A stretch of DNA of 64,000 nt. Origin: Lachnospiraceae bacterium (GTDB lineage Bacteria; Bacillota; Clostridia; Lachnospirales; Lachnospiraceae). The notes beneath the pieces are model-generated. The model worked only from the letters and a program-made list of their open reading frames with translations. It did no database searches and had not been told where the DNA came from. Of the stretch, positions 36,482-42,922 are shown one piece after another. Location of the stretch: positions 1-64,000 of the forward strand of contig SVEJ01000002.1 in the NCBI GenBank assembly GCA_015057435.1, given 5' to 3'. The position numbers and the translations under genes are program-made. The stretch's first letter is position 1. The number at the start of each line of letters is the position of its first letter.

Positions 36482-37705
36482 TTACTCCACAACTACCTTA
36501 CGGAAGTTTTTCTTACCACGTTTCAACACGAAGTCTTCTGCAAAATCAGTCTTCTCATAAGCAGTAAATGGATCTGCAACCTTGTCACCATTGACAGTGA
36601 CACCGCCCTGCTGAACGCCACGTCTCGCTTCTGCCTTAGAGGTTACAAGCTCTGCCTTTACCATCAAATCAAGGATACCAATCTTACCTTCCTCGTTGAA
36701 GTCAGCACCTGTAAGAGTGGTTGTAGGCATATTAGCTGCATTACCGCCTGTAAATAAAGCTCTGGCACTCTCTTGTGCCTTAGCTGCTTCCTCTTCACCG
36801 TGAACAAGCTTTGTAAGCTCGTATGCAAGAATTTCCTTAGCCTGATTCAACTGGCTACCTTCCCAAGCATCCATTTTCTCAATCTCTTCCAATGGTAAGA
36901 ATGTAAGCATACGGATACATTTTAATACATCTGCATCATCCACATTTCTCCAGTACTGATAGAAATCAAATGGAGAAGTCTTATTAGGATCTAACCATAC
37001 AGCACCTGACTGTGTCTTACCCATCTTCTTACCTTCTGAATTCAACAATAATGTAATTGTCATAGCGTAAGCATCCTTACCAAGCTTACGACGAATCAAC
37101 TCTGTACCACCAAGCATGTTGCTCCACTGGTCATCTCCACCAAACTGCATATTACAGCCATACTTCTGGTATAATGCATAGAAATCATAACTCTGCATAA
37201 TCATGTAGTTAAACTCTAAGAAAGATAATCCCTTTTCCATTCTCTGCTTGTAGCACTCTGCACGAAGCATATTATTAACAGAAAAGCATGCACCTACCTC
37301 ACGAAGTACCTCTACATAGTTCAAATCCAATAACCAATCAGCGTTGTTCACCATCATAGCTTTTCCTTCCGAAAAGTCGATAAACTTGCTCATTTGCTCC
37401 TTAAAGCAATCACAGTTATGCTGAATGGTCTCCGGTGTCATCATCTGTCTCATATCTGTACGACCGGATGGATCACCAATCATAGCTGTACCACCACCAA
37501 TTAAAGCAATTGGCTTGTTACCAGCCATCTGAAGACGCTTCATCAAGCAAAGTGCCATGAAGTGTCCAACGTGTAAACTGTCAGCAGTTGGATCAAAACC
37601 GATATAGAAAACTGCCTTACCGGTATTGACTAACTCCTTAATCTCATCTTCATCTGTTACCTGTGCAATTAATCCTCTTGCAACTAACTCGTCATAAATT
37701 GTCAT
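36482..37705 (-). CDS. tyrS: Tyrosyl-tRNA synthetase
   Basis: A class I synthetase of 407 residues. The HIGH-type motif is [10 protein letters not shown] near 43-52 after FDPTAD, and the KMSKS-type motif appears as KMGKT (in [11 protein letters not shown]). A C-terminal S4 RNA-binding domain (about 345-405) is present. The start at 37705 follows GCGAGGAAC. It is preceded by a full T-box leader and a consensus promoter, so expression rises when uncharged tRNA-Tyr accumulates. Confidence 0.97.
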   Translation of the reverse strand: MTIYDELVARGLIAQVTDEDEIKELVNTGKAVFYIGFDPTADSLHVGHFMALCLMKRLQMAGNKPIALIGGGTAMIGDPSGRTDMRQMMTPETIQHNCDCFKEQMSKFIDFSEGKAMMVNNADWLLDLNYVEVLREVGACFSVNNMLRAECYKQRMEKGLSFLEFNYMIMQSYDFYALYQKYGCNMQFGGDDQWSNMLGGTELIRRKLGKDAYAMTITLLLNSEGKKMGKTQSGAVWLDPNKTSPFDFYQYWRNVDDADVLKCIRMLTFLPLEEIEKMDAWEGSQLNQAKEILAYELTKLVHGEEEAAKAQESARALFTGGNAANMPTTTLTGADFNEEGKIGILDLMVKAELVTSKAEARRGVQQGGVTVNGDKVADPFTAYEKTDFAEDFVLKRGKKNFRKVVVE

Positions 37706-37734
37706 TATATGTTCCTCGCTTTCTTAAATAACAA

Positions 37735-38015
37735 GGCTCCCGTCCTAACTATAGGACGAGAGCCATAATTCCCGTGTTACCACCTAAATTCACAACAGAA
37801 TAACTTCTATTCCATTGCCTCATTGGATATGATATCGGATATCAACCGGTATAGCCTACTGAAACATTCCATATCACAGAATAAATGTACAGGAATCCGT
37901 TCGGTATACAGCTCAAAGAGGTATTCATAACAAGTCTTCCATGGGCCTCTCATCGACCGGCACCTTTCTGTATGGGATTGCTCATTACTACTTGGTCTTA
38001 TCAACGCTTCAACTA
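37735..38015 (-). promoter_or_regulatory. T-box riboswitch of tyrS
   Basis: On the minus strand the conserved T-box sequence (AGGTGGTAACACGGG) lies at 37771-37785 and is followed by a 12-bp terminator hairpin (37735-37746 with 37753-37764). The UGGU of the T-box can pair with an ACCA tail, as tRNA-Tyr has. A UAC triplet at 37921-37923 is a candidate specifier codon. The leader begins near 38015 just after the promoter. Confidence 0.9.
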
Positions 38016-38021
38016 ACGTAT

Positions 38022-38050
38022 AGTATATGCAAGATATCTTCATTTGTCAA
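38022..38050 (-). promoter_or_regulatory. Promoter of the tyrS T-box transcript
   Basis: On the minus strand TTGACA (38045-38050), a 17-bp spacer and TATACT (38022-38027) form a near-perfect sigma-A promoter. Confidence 0.9.
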
Positions 38051-38071
38051 ATAAATTCTACTACAAACAAA

Positions 38072-38102
38072 AAAGCTTGCAAACATTACATTTGCAAGCT
38101 TT
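38072..38102 (-). terminator. Original terminator of the tRNA-Glu gene, now displaced by the prophage
   Basis: A perfect 12-bp stem (38072-38083 with 38091-38102) and a T-rich tail on the minus strand lie 3 bp outside the left attachment core. Before integration it would have followed the tRNA-Glu 3' end directly. Confidence 0.8.
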
Positions 38103-38105
38103 AAG

Positions 38106-38131
38106 CAGCCTGTAGGGGAATCGAACCCCTG
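38106..38131. repeat. attL core (26 bp)
   Basis: Identical to 45050-45075, the 3' end of the tRNA-Glu gene (T-arm 3' part, acceptor 3' strand and discriminator). No tRNA sequence continues beyond 38131, so this copy is only the core. Confidence 0.92.
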
Positions 38132-38195
38132 AATTATTTTATATGTTTATTTTTTCTTGTTGTTATGTGCTTATTCTGATGTCTATATTTGTTTG

Positions 38196-38217
38196 AATAA
38201 CGTACAAATAACGTACA
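38196..38217 (+). repeat. Integrase arm-type repeats, left end (2 x 11 bp)
   Basis: Two tandem copies of AATAACGTACA (38196-38206 and 38207-38217) share the TAACGTA core with three repeats beside attR. Short repeats flanking the core on both sides are the usual arm sites of tyrosine integrases. Confidence 0.6.
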
Positions 38218-38230
38218 AAATAAAATTGAA

Positions 38231-38320
38231 ATCATGCGTAATTTTAATTATGCATGATGAAATTATGACGTAAAGGGTAGCACGTATTTACGTGCGTAGG
38301 GGAAATGGTCTTATTTCCCC
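38231..38320 (+). other. Hairpin cluster upstream of rep (candidate origin or packaging signal)
   Basis: Three hairpins stand in a row: 38231-38258 (12-bp stem with one G-T pair), 38280-38295 (perfect 7-bp stem, 2-base loop) and 38299-38320 (perfect 8-bp stem, 6-base loop). They occupy the non-coding space before the small ORF and rep. Rolling-circle origins and filamentous-phage packaging signals are hairpins; which one this is cannot be decided from sequence. Confidence 0.55.
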
Positions 38321-38340
38321 TGATGAAAGGAAGTGGTTTT

Positions 38341-38427
38341 ATGAGTTTTGATTGGCGTGATATTTTATTGATTGTTTTTGCTATTTCTGTTTGTTGGTTC
38401 TTTTATACTATATATACATATTGTTAA
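38341..38427 (+). CDS. 28-residue membrane peptide of the prophage
   Basis: The frame encodes 28 residues: a short polar start (MSFDWRD) and one hydrophobic helix ending in TYC. AAAGGAAG (38326-38333) lies 7 nt upstream of the ATG. It is the first gene inside the left end, 44 bp before rep. Filamentous phages encode several minor coat peptides of this size (pVII/pIX-like), though these are normally within the structural cluster. Function is not known. Confidence 0.5.
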   Translation: MSFDWRDILLIVFAISVCWFFYTIYTYC

Positions 38428-38471
38428 TTGGACTTGACTATGTATCATTTCTTGCTCAAGGGGGTGTCTAG

Positions 38472-39497
38472 TTGTTACTTACTGATGATAAGAATTATAA
38501 TTATGCTTATTTGAAAAGACTTGGAAATTCTTATAAATTAATTCGTTGCAATGAAGTAAAAAAGAAAGGTGTTGAAACTGTTAATATATCAACTGAAATT
38601 GATTCTTGTTTTAGAAAGGTTGGGTATAGATATGATAAATATTTTAGTGTTGTTTCTTCTGCTGATTTTGCTTGTGATAATGATGTATTTTTAAATTATA
38701 AGGAAAGTGATGAAGAAACTAAACTTTCTAATAATATTTCGCGTGCTAGAAATAAGATTTTGGAATATGTTTTGTGTAATGATTTTAATTTTTTTGTTAC
38801 TCTTACACTTGATTCTAAAAAATATGATAGAACAAATTTAAAACAGTTTAATTCTGATTTTAATTCTTTTATTCGTAATTATAATGCACGCAAAGATGCT
38901 AATATTAAATTTTTGTTAATTCCTGAAACGCATCTTGATGGTTGTTGGCATATGCATGGTTTTATCATGGGTTTGCCTTTTGATAGGTTGGAAAAGTTAG
39001 AGTTGCATGGTTCACGTAATCTGCCTATTAAGATTGTCGAAAAATTGAAAAGCGGTCATGAATTATTTTCATTTTCTGCTTATGAAAAAAAATTTGGTTA
39101 TAATCTTTTTGAGCCTATATGTAGTAAAAAAGCAAGTGCTTTGTATATGTCTAAGTATTTAACGAAAGACATATCTCGAAATGTTACTTCTTTGGGTAAT
39201 CATTTATATTATTGTTCTAAAGGTTTGAATAAAGCAGAAATTGTAAAACAAGGTCAATTTTTAGATTCTGAATTTGTTTTCGATTTTTCTAATGATTTTG
39301 GTAGTCAATCATTTTTTGATGAATTAAGTGATAATGAATTACAAGAATTGAAAAATAAAATCGGAAGTGTTCCTATTAGTATTGATGATTATAAACGCGG
39401 TTATAAAATGAAAAATGGTTGGCGTCAATATTGTGATACTGATACAGGTGAAATAATATCTAATGAATATAGAAAGGTGGTTGATTTATTTGATTAG
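38472..39497 (+). CDS. Rolling-circle replication initiator (HUH endonuclease, Rep)
   Basis: The 341-residue protein nicks the phage double-strand origin to start rolling-circle replication. Motif 1 is FVTLTLD (108-114), the HUH motif is WHMHGF (H160, H162), and a motif 3-like YMSKYLTKD follows with Y225 or Y229 as candidate nucleophile and a nearby lysine. This order is that of phage and plasmid RCR Rep proteins. The start is a TTG at 38472: AAGGGGG at 38458-38464 lies about 7 nt upstream and no in-frame ATG is near. Its codon use is strongly A/T-ending like the rest of the prophage. It ends before a terminator shared with the converging immunity operon. Confidence 0.85.
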   Translation: MLLTDDKNYNYAYLKRLGNSYKLIRCNEVKKKGVETVNISTEIDSCFRKVGYRYDKYFSVVSSADFACDNDVFLNYKESDEETKLSNNISRARNKILEYVLCNDFNFFVTLTLDSKKYDRTNLKQFNSDFNSFIRNYNARKDANIKFLLIPETHLDGCWHMHGFIMGLPFDRLEKLELHGSRNLPIKIVEKLKSGHELFSFSAYEKKFGYNLFEPICSKKASALYMSKYLTKDISRNVTSLGNHLYYCSKGLNKAEIVKQGQFLDSEFVFDFSNDFGSQSFFDELSDNELQELKNKIGSVPISIDDYKRGYKMKNGWRQYCDTDTGEIISNEYRKVVDLFD

Positions 39498-39582
39498 AAT
39501 GTTATGTAAAATATTATATTTTTTTGAAAGTGTTTTACGTGCTATGCGTAGCGGTTTGAATTTACTACGTAGATAAAAAAAT

Positions 39583-39625
39583 TGCCTGATCCAAAAACGT
39601 AAGTGATTGGTTCAGGCATATTTTT
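39583..39625. terminator. Bidirectional terminator between rep and the immunity operon
   Basis: An 11-bp stem with one mismatch (39583-39593 with 39608-39618) is flanked by an A-run on the left and seven T on the right, so it can end both converging transcripts. Confidence 0.8.
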
Positions 39626-39979
39626 TTATAGATTTGTTAATATTGATGCACCGGTTGCTATTGCTATTATTTTTATTATAATTGGTATTATTATGATTAC
39701 TGTAATTAGTTGTACGCAAAATTTTATATCGTTTATACATTCGTATATCTTGTTTATCTTGTTTTCAAGGTCTATTTGTTGTATGTATATTTTTTTGATT
39801 TCTTTCAGTTGTATTAGTTCTTTTTGCTCTTGGCTTATGTTTTCTATATCTATGTCAATATGTGGCAATGTTTCTATTTTTTCATTTCTCTTTTTGTTTT
39901 CTCTCCATTTATTAAATGATATATATGCTATTACTATTATTGTAATGATTGTTATATATATAAACATGAAAAAATCCAT
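39626..39979 (-). CDS. Prophage membrane protein beside the repressor (candidate superinfection-exclusion factor)
   Basis: The 117-residue protein has an N-terminal membrane helix (about 4-20), a charged helical, probably coiled-coil middle (about 23-80; ENISQEQKELIQLKEIKK) and a C-terminal hydrophobic segment (about 88-110). It starts 1 nt after the repressor stop codon, in the only minus-strand operon of the prophage, and would thus be made in the lysogen. Membrane proteins in this position often block superinfection; here that is inference. No family was recognised. Confidence 0.6.
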   Translation of the reverse strand: MDFFMFIYITIITIIVIAYISFNKWRENKKRNEKIETLPHIDIDIENISQEQKELIQLKEIKKIYIQQIDLENKINKIYECINDIKFCVQLITVIIIIPIIIKIIAIATGASILTNL

Positions 39980-39980
39980 A

Positions 39981-40187
39981 TTATTCCCCCTTGTCTTTTG
40001 TATATGTTAATATGTCGCATGGTTCACATTCTAACAGATTACATAATTGATTTATTGTTGTTATGTTTACATTTTCATTTTTAATTAATTTAGATACTGT
40101 TAGTGCGTGTATTCCGTTATTCCTTAACCAATTTTTGTTATATCCTTTATCTTTTAATATTTCGAATAGTTTTTCGTATGTTATCAT
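39981..40187 (-). CDS. Cro/CI-family repressor of the prophage
   Basis: A 68-residue single-domain HTH protein of the XRE type (HTH_26-like). NWLRNNGIHALTVSKLIKNENVNITTINQLCNLLECEPCDIL spans the recognition helix and the typical following helices. It has no C-terminal oligomerisation or protease domain, so induction is unlikely to be by RecA-stimulated self-cleavage. A GGGGGAGT ribosome site precedes the ATG. It reads away from a divergent promoter region with two palindromic operators, which it is well placed to bind. Confidence 0.82.
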   Translation of the reverse strand: MITYEKLFEILKDKGYNKNWLRNNGIHALTVSKLIKNENVNITTINQLCNLLECEPCDILTYTKDKGE

Positions 40188-40222
40188 TTTACTCCCCCTT
40201 TGTCAAATATAGACAAAAATTT

Positions 40223-40250
40223 ATTGTACACTTTCGTGTACATTTGTTAA
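40223..40250 (-). promoter_or_regulatory. Leftward prophage promoter (repressor operon)
   Basis: On the minus strand TTAACA (40245-40250), a 16-bp spacer and TACAAT (40223-40228) form a good sigma-A promoter. Operator 1 covers most of the spacer and part of the -10. Confidence 0.7.
40225..40242. promoter_or_regulatory. Operator 1 (palindrome)
   Basis: A perfect inverted repeat TGTACAC-TTTC-GTGTACA, inside the leftward promoter. A second near-identical copy lies 38 bp away in the rightward promoter. Confidence 0.75.
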
Positions 40251-40261
40251 TTTTTCCGATA

Positions 40262-40290
40262 TTGTACACTTTCGTGTACTATGCTATATT
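40262..40290 (+). promoter_or_regulatory. Rightward prophage promoter (structural genes)
   Basis: TTGTAC (40262-40267), a 17-bp spacer and an extended TG-C-TATATT (-10 at 40285-40290). Operator 2 covers the -35 and most of the spacer. Confidence 0.7.
40263..40280. promoter_or_regulatory. Operator 2 (palindrome)
   Basis: TGTACAC-TTTC-GTGTACT differs from operator 1 at only the last base. Start-to-start distance is 38 bp. Confidence 0.75.
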
Positions 40291-40364
40291 ATTAAATGTA
40301 TTAATCATTGATATATCGGTTATATCACAAAAGTGTTATTTTGTCATTATTTGATTATGTTGGC

Positions 40365-40517
40365 GTGGGGGCTCGCCCCCACTCCCCCTTCGCGATATAT
40401 GGTCTGACGATTTGCATATATATGTTGGTCGTGGTTGTTCGATTCAGCCTATCGCGATTATTGCTATAAGCAATTTTTAAAATGCATTTTACCGATTAAG
40501 ACTCGGTCAAGTCTTAA
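40365..40517 (+). other. Major hairpin cluster of the prophage (candidate origin and packaging signal)
   Basis: Four structures are packed into 153 bp: a GC-rich hairpin with a perfect 8-bp stem and 2-base loop (40365-40382), a long imperfect hairpin closed by an 8-bp perfect stem (40390-40397 with 40450-40457), a 6-bp stem with 3-base loop before a T-run (40460-40474), and an 8-bp perfect stem (40496-40503 with 40510-40517). The region is non-coding and lies between the genetic switch and the first structural gene, as the intergenic region of Ff phages does. Confidence 0.6.
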
Positions 40518-40540
40518 ATTTATGAAAAGGGGTTTTTTTT

Positions 40541-40822
40541 ATGGATAAAGATAATTTTATTGTAGTCGGTATTGAATACAGACAAAGTAAGCAAGGCAAG
40601 CCGTATAGAATGCTACACTTGTCTCAGGCGTTTTCTGATGCAAAATATGGTGTCGGTTCTCGTACTTCTGTGGAATATGTTTCTTTGCAAAACTGTCCGG
40701 AAGAGTTACGTGTCGGTAATGTTGTAGCTTTGTCTTATGGTCGCTCATTTGATGGGCGTGCTTATGTTAATGGCGTACGCATCATATCGGCAGACGTGCC
40801 TACGATTGATGTTAAAAAATAA
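40541..40822 (+). CDS. Probable phage single-stranded DNA-binding protein
   Basis: The 93-residue protein is beta-rich (FIVVGIEYRQSKQGKPYRMLHL, VEYVSLQNCPEELRVGNVVALSYGRSF), as expected for a small OB-fold protein. Its size and place, first gene after the origin-like region and just before the coat gene, match the gene V-type ssDNA-binding proteins that coat the phage genome before export. GAAAAGGGG upstream of the ATG is a strong site, suiting high expression. I see no diagnostic motif, so the assignment relies on context. Confidence 0.6.
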   Translation: MDKDNFIVVGIEYRQSKQGKPYRMLHLSQAFSDAKYGVGSRTSVEYVSLQNCPEELRVGNVVALSYGRSFDGRAYVNGVRIISADVPTIDVKK

Positions 40823-40851
40823 TATTATGAAAGGTTAAAAAGGTGAGTGTT

Positions 40852-41034
40852 ATGGAATCAGGTGCAAGTGCATTATCTATTGATAGCGGTCTTGAAATGG
40901 GTACTAAGTTGCTCGGATGGGTTATGGATACGATTAGTGGCAATGAAATCCTTGCTACTGTGTTAGTAGTTGGTTTGCTTATTCCTGCAGGTATTGGCAT
41001 TTTTAAGTATGTCAAGTCAGCGGTTAAACACTAA
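40852..41034 (+). CDS. Major coat protein (pVIII-like)
   Basis: The 60-residue protein has an acidic amphipathic N-terminal part (E2, D11, E15, D26, E32), one hydrophobic helix (about 33-51, ILATVLVVGLLIPAGIGIF) and a basic C-terminus (K52, K55, K59, H60) that would face the DNA. This is the classic filamentous-phage coat pattern. There is no cleavable signal peptide. I favour the ATG at 40852, with AAAAAGGTGA upstream; a GTG at 40843 would add three residues. A strong terminator follows at once, as after gene VIII of Ff phages. Confidence 0.82.
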   Translation: MESGASALSIDSGLEMGTKLLGWVMDTISGNEILATVLVVGLLIPAGIGIFKYVKSAVKH

Positions 41035-41052
41035 AAATATTGATTTTTTGGG

Positions 41053-41091
41053 GGGTGCAAGGTTCTGTGTATTCCTTGCACCCTTTTTTTT
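41053..41091 (+). terminator. Strong terminator after the coat protein gene
   Basis: A perfect 10-bp stem (41053-41062 with 41074-41083) is followed by eight T. It would limit transcription into the adhesin and assembly genes. Confidence 0.92.
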
Positions 41092-41108
41092 GTTAGGTGG
41101 TGTTTTAT

Positions 41109-42419
41109 ATGAAAAAATACATATTTTCTTTTATTTTAATATTTGCTTTTGTTTTTTCTTTTGGTTTTGATGTTTCTGCTACTAGCACTACAGAAGAAAA
41201 CAATGCTGATAGTGGTACTGTCGAACAATATGCCACTTGTGGTTCTGTACGTATTGTGCAGAGTCGTAATGAAGGTGGTTATACTTATGATTGGTCTATT
41301 GCGGCTGACTTTGTTTGTAATGATTATGGTGCTTTATATATTGTTAAAAGGAAAAGAGATGATGTTACTGTGGATGATATGGTTTTTCCCGGTTATCAGT
41401 TTCATGTTATCTGTTTTTCTAAACCCGGTACTCCATCTGGCTATAAGGGAAGTGCTACTTATGAAAGTGTAATTTCTACTGTTACAACTTATAACGGTAT
41501 TGAAAGTAAGCCGAGTGTTGGTTCTGAAACGGGTAGCTTTTTTTATTCTGCAGACGGTAAAGTTGTTGCGGCTCGCACTTGTTGTGTATTAGATTTGATT
41601 GATGTTGATGGTATTCCTATTTTTGATGAGGATGATACCGATGCAATAAATGCTTACAAAAATAGCGGTGATGTAAGTGGTGCTACAAATAGCGATACAT
41701 TTGTTGAAAAGTATGATGATGCTATACCTTTACCACATAATTTTCGTATTGTAAGCGGTAATAAGCAACCTGTTAGTGGTGTTGATGTTTACCCTAACAG
41801 ATTCAATAAAGATATTGTTTTAGCATGGGAGCAAAGTGATGTTGTTGATGGTTTAGTTTCTGATATTCAGGTTTCATTTACTACTATTGAAAAAGAAGAT
41901 GCTAACAGTATGAATACACGTGAATCTACTTCTTCATATTATGATGTTGTAAAAGATATTTCTTATAATGGTACGCCGTCTATGACTATTAAAATAGGAT
42001 ATCAACAACTTAATACCTTGCGTGATAAAGATGGATTGCTTTTATCAAAGGTTACGTTCCGTATTCGTAATCGTGTTGGAAAAAAGACATCCAATTGGGT
42101 TCGCGTTACTCTTGACTTGAAAACAGGTAAAGCAACTGCGACGGAAGAAAATTATGATGATGAAACTGATACGGGCGGTGATGAATACAATGATAATACT
42201 GTTAGTCCGCCTGATGATTCAAGTGGTAACGTTTCTATTGATGGAATAATGAATTATATCCGTGGTGGCTTTGGTTTGTTAGGTGATACAGGAATTATTG
42301 CTTTAATGTCTCAATGTTTTTTGTATCTTCCGGGTAATGTTTGGTCAATTATTTATTTTTATTTGTCTATGGTTGTTGCTATTGCATTGTTTGCCGTTTT
42401 TGTAAAGGTGGTGTTTTAA
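41109..42419 (+). CDS. pIII-like minor coat/adsorption protein with FN3-like domain
   Basis: The 436-residue protein has a signal peptide (1 to about 27, KKYIFSFILIFAFVFSFGF), an N-terminal domain of about 180 residues, an FN3-like beta domain (about 205-345; PLPHNFRIVSG, KVTFRIRNRVGKKTSNWVRV), an acidic linker (about 350-375) and a C-terminal membrane helix (about 408-434). This is the plan of filamentous-phage pIII: exported receptor-binding domains anchored by one C-terminal helix. AGGTGG 8 nt upstream supports the ATG at 41109. The stop overlaps the next start (TAATG). Confidence 0.78.
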   Translation: MKKYIFSFILIFAFVFSFGFDVSATSTTEENNADSGTVEQYATCGSVRIVQSRNEGGYTYDWSIAADFVCNDYGALYIVKRKRDDVTVDDMVFPGYQFHVICFSKPGTPSGYKGSATYESVISTVTTYNGIESKPSVGSETGSFFYSADGKVVAARTCCVLDLIDVDGIPIFDEDDTDAINAYKNSGDVSGATNSDTFVEKYDDAIPLPHNFRIVSGNKQPVSGVDVYPNRFNKDIVLAWEQSDVVDGLVSDIQVSFTTIEKEDANSMNTRESTSSYYDVVKDISYNGTPSMTIKIGYQQLNTLRDKDGLLLSKVTFRIRNRVGKKTSNWVRVTLDLKTGKATATEENYDDETDTGGDEYNDNTVSPPDDSSGNVSIDGIMNYIRGGFGLLGDTGIIALMSQCFLYLPGNVWSIIYFYLSMVVAIALFAVFVKVVF

Positions 42420-42577
42420 TGTCAACACTTGCTCAATTATTTTCTACAGTTAATGAAATGTTTAATATTTCTTTTAATTTGTTAGGTTATTATGTAACTT
42501 GGGGTAATATTTTTACGTTTACTGTGTTAGTTGCGGTTTGCGGTTTTATACTTTGCAAAATGTTATTTTTTTATTAG
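42419..42577 (+). CDS. Small prophage membrane protein (minor coat candidate)
   Basis: A 52-residue protein with a C-terminal hydrophobic helix (about 28-50). The ATG at 42419 overlaps the adhesin stop codon and AAAGGTGG lies upstream, so translation is coupled. In Ff phages pVI follows pIII in the same way; by position this is a pVI-, pVII- or pIX-like protein, but size and sequence do not decide. Confidence 0.6.
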   Translation: MSTLAQLFSTVNEMFNISFNLLGYYVTWGNIFTFTVLVAVCGFILCKMLFFY

Positions 42578-42591
42578 AAAGGATGATGTAT

Positions 42592-42777
42592 ATGGATTTT
42601 ACTGTTTTTCAATACATTACTGAATTTCCTACTGTTATTGATGCACAATTTTGGGCTGATATGTCTATTCGTGCTTATAATTTAGGCTTAACACTTGTGT
42701 GGTTTATGATTTTCTGGTTTATGTATGACGTTCTTGTTGCTACTTTTAATAAGTTTTATAGGAAGGGTAGGGAATGA
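42592..42777 (+). CDS. Small prophage membrane protein
   Basis: A 61-residue protein with a polar N-terminal part (about 1-28) and a strongly hydrophobic, aromatic helix (about 31-48, LGLTLVWFMIFWFMYDVLV) ending in a basic tail (FNKFYRKGRE). AGAAAGGA supports the ATG at 42592; the longer frame starts inside the previous gene. Probably a minor coat or assembly protein. Confidence 0.6.
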   Translation: MDFTVFQYITEFPTVIDAQFWADMSIRAYNLGLTLVWFMIFWFMYDVLVATFNKFYRKGRE

Positions 42778-42778
42778 T

Positions 42779-42910
42779 ATGGATGTTTTTGAATGGCTTA
42801 TGAATAATGGTTCTGTTTTAGACGGTGTTGTTATTTGTAAATTTATTATGATAACTATTATTTTGAATTTTTTTGGTATCGTTACTTATTGGTTGCCGCG
42901 TATGAAATAA
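42779..42910 (+). CDS. Small prophage membrane protein
   Basis: A 43-residue protein with one hydrophobic helix (about 17-39) and a basic end (PRMK). The ATG at 42779 is 1 nt past the upstream stop, with AGGAAGGGTAGGG as ribosome site. It completes a set of three small membrane genes between the adhesin and the ATPase. Confidence 0.55.
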   Translation: MDVFEWLMNNGSVLDGVVICKFIMITIILNFFGIVTYWLPRMK

Positions 42911-42922
42911 AGGGGGTTTATT

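Noticed and set aside
37807-38043. A 78-codon minus-strand frame upstream of tyrS
   Set aside because: It lies wholly within the T-box leader between promoter and T-box sequence and has no ribosome site; it is leader RNA.
38106-38131. Remnant of a second tRNA gene
   Set aside because: Only the 26-bp core matches; sequence on the inner side diverges at once, so it is attL and not a degraded tRNA.
38196-38217. CRISPR-like or iteron repeats
   Set aside because: Too short and without spacers; the matching array beside attR points to integrase arm sites. Iteron function is not excluded but is less likely with an HUH Rep.
39603-40010. 135-codon plus-strand frame in the prophage
   Set aside because: It runs antisense to the immunity membrane protein, lacks a start site and begins within a terminator.
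40263-40280. A dif/XerCD site
   Set aside because: The palindrome is 18 bp with a 4-bp centre, occurs twice and sits within promoters, and the phage has its own integrase.
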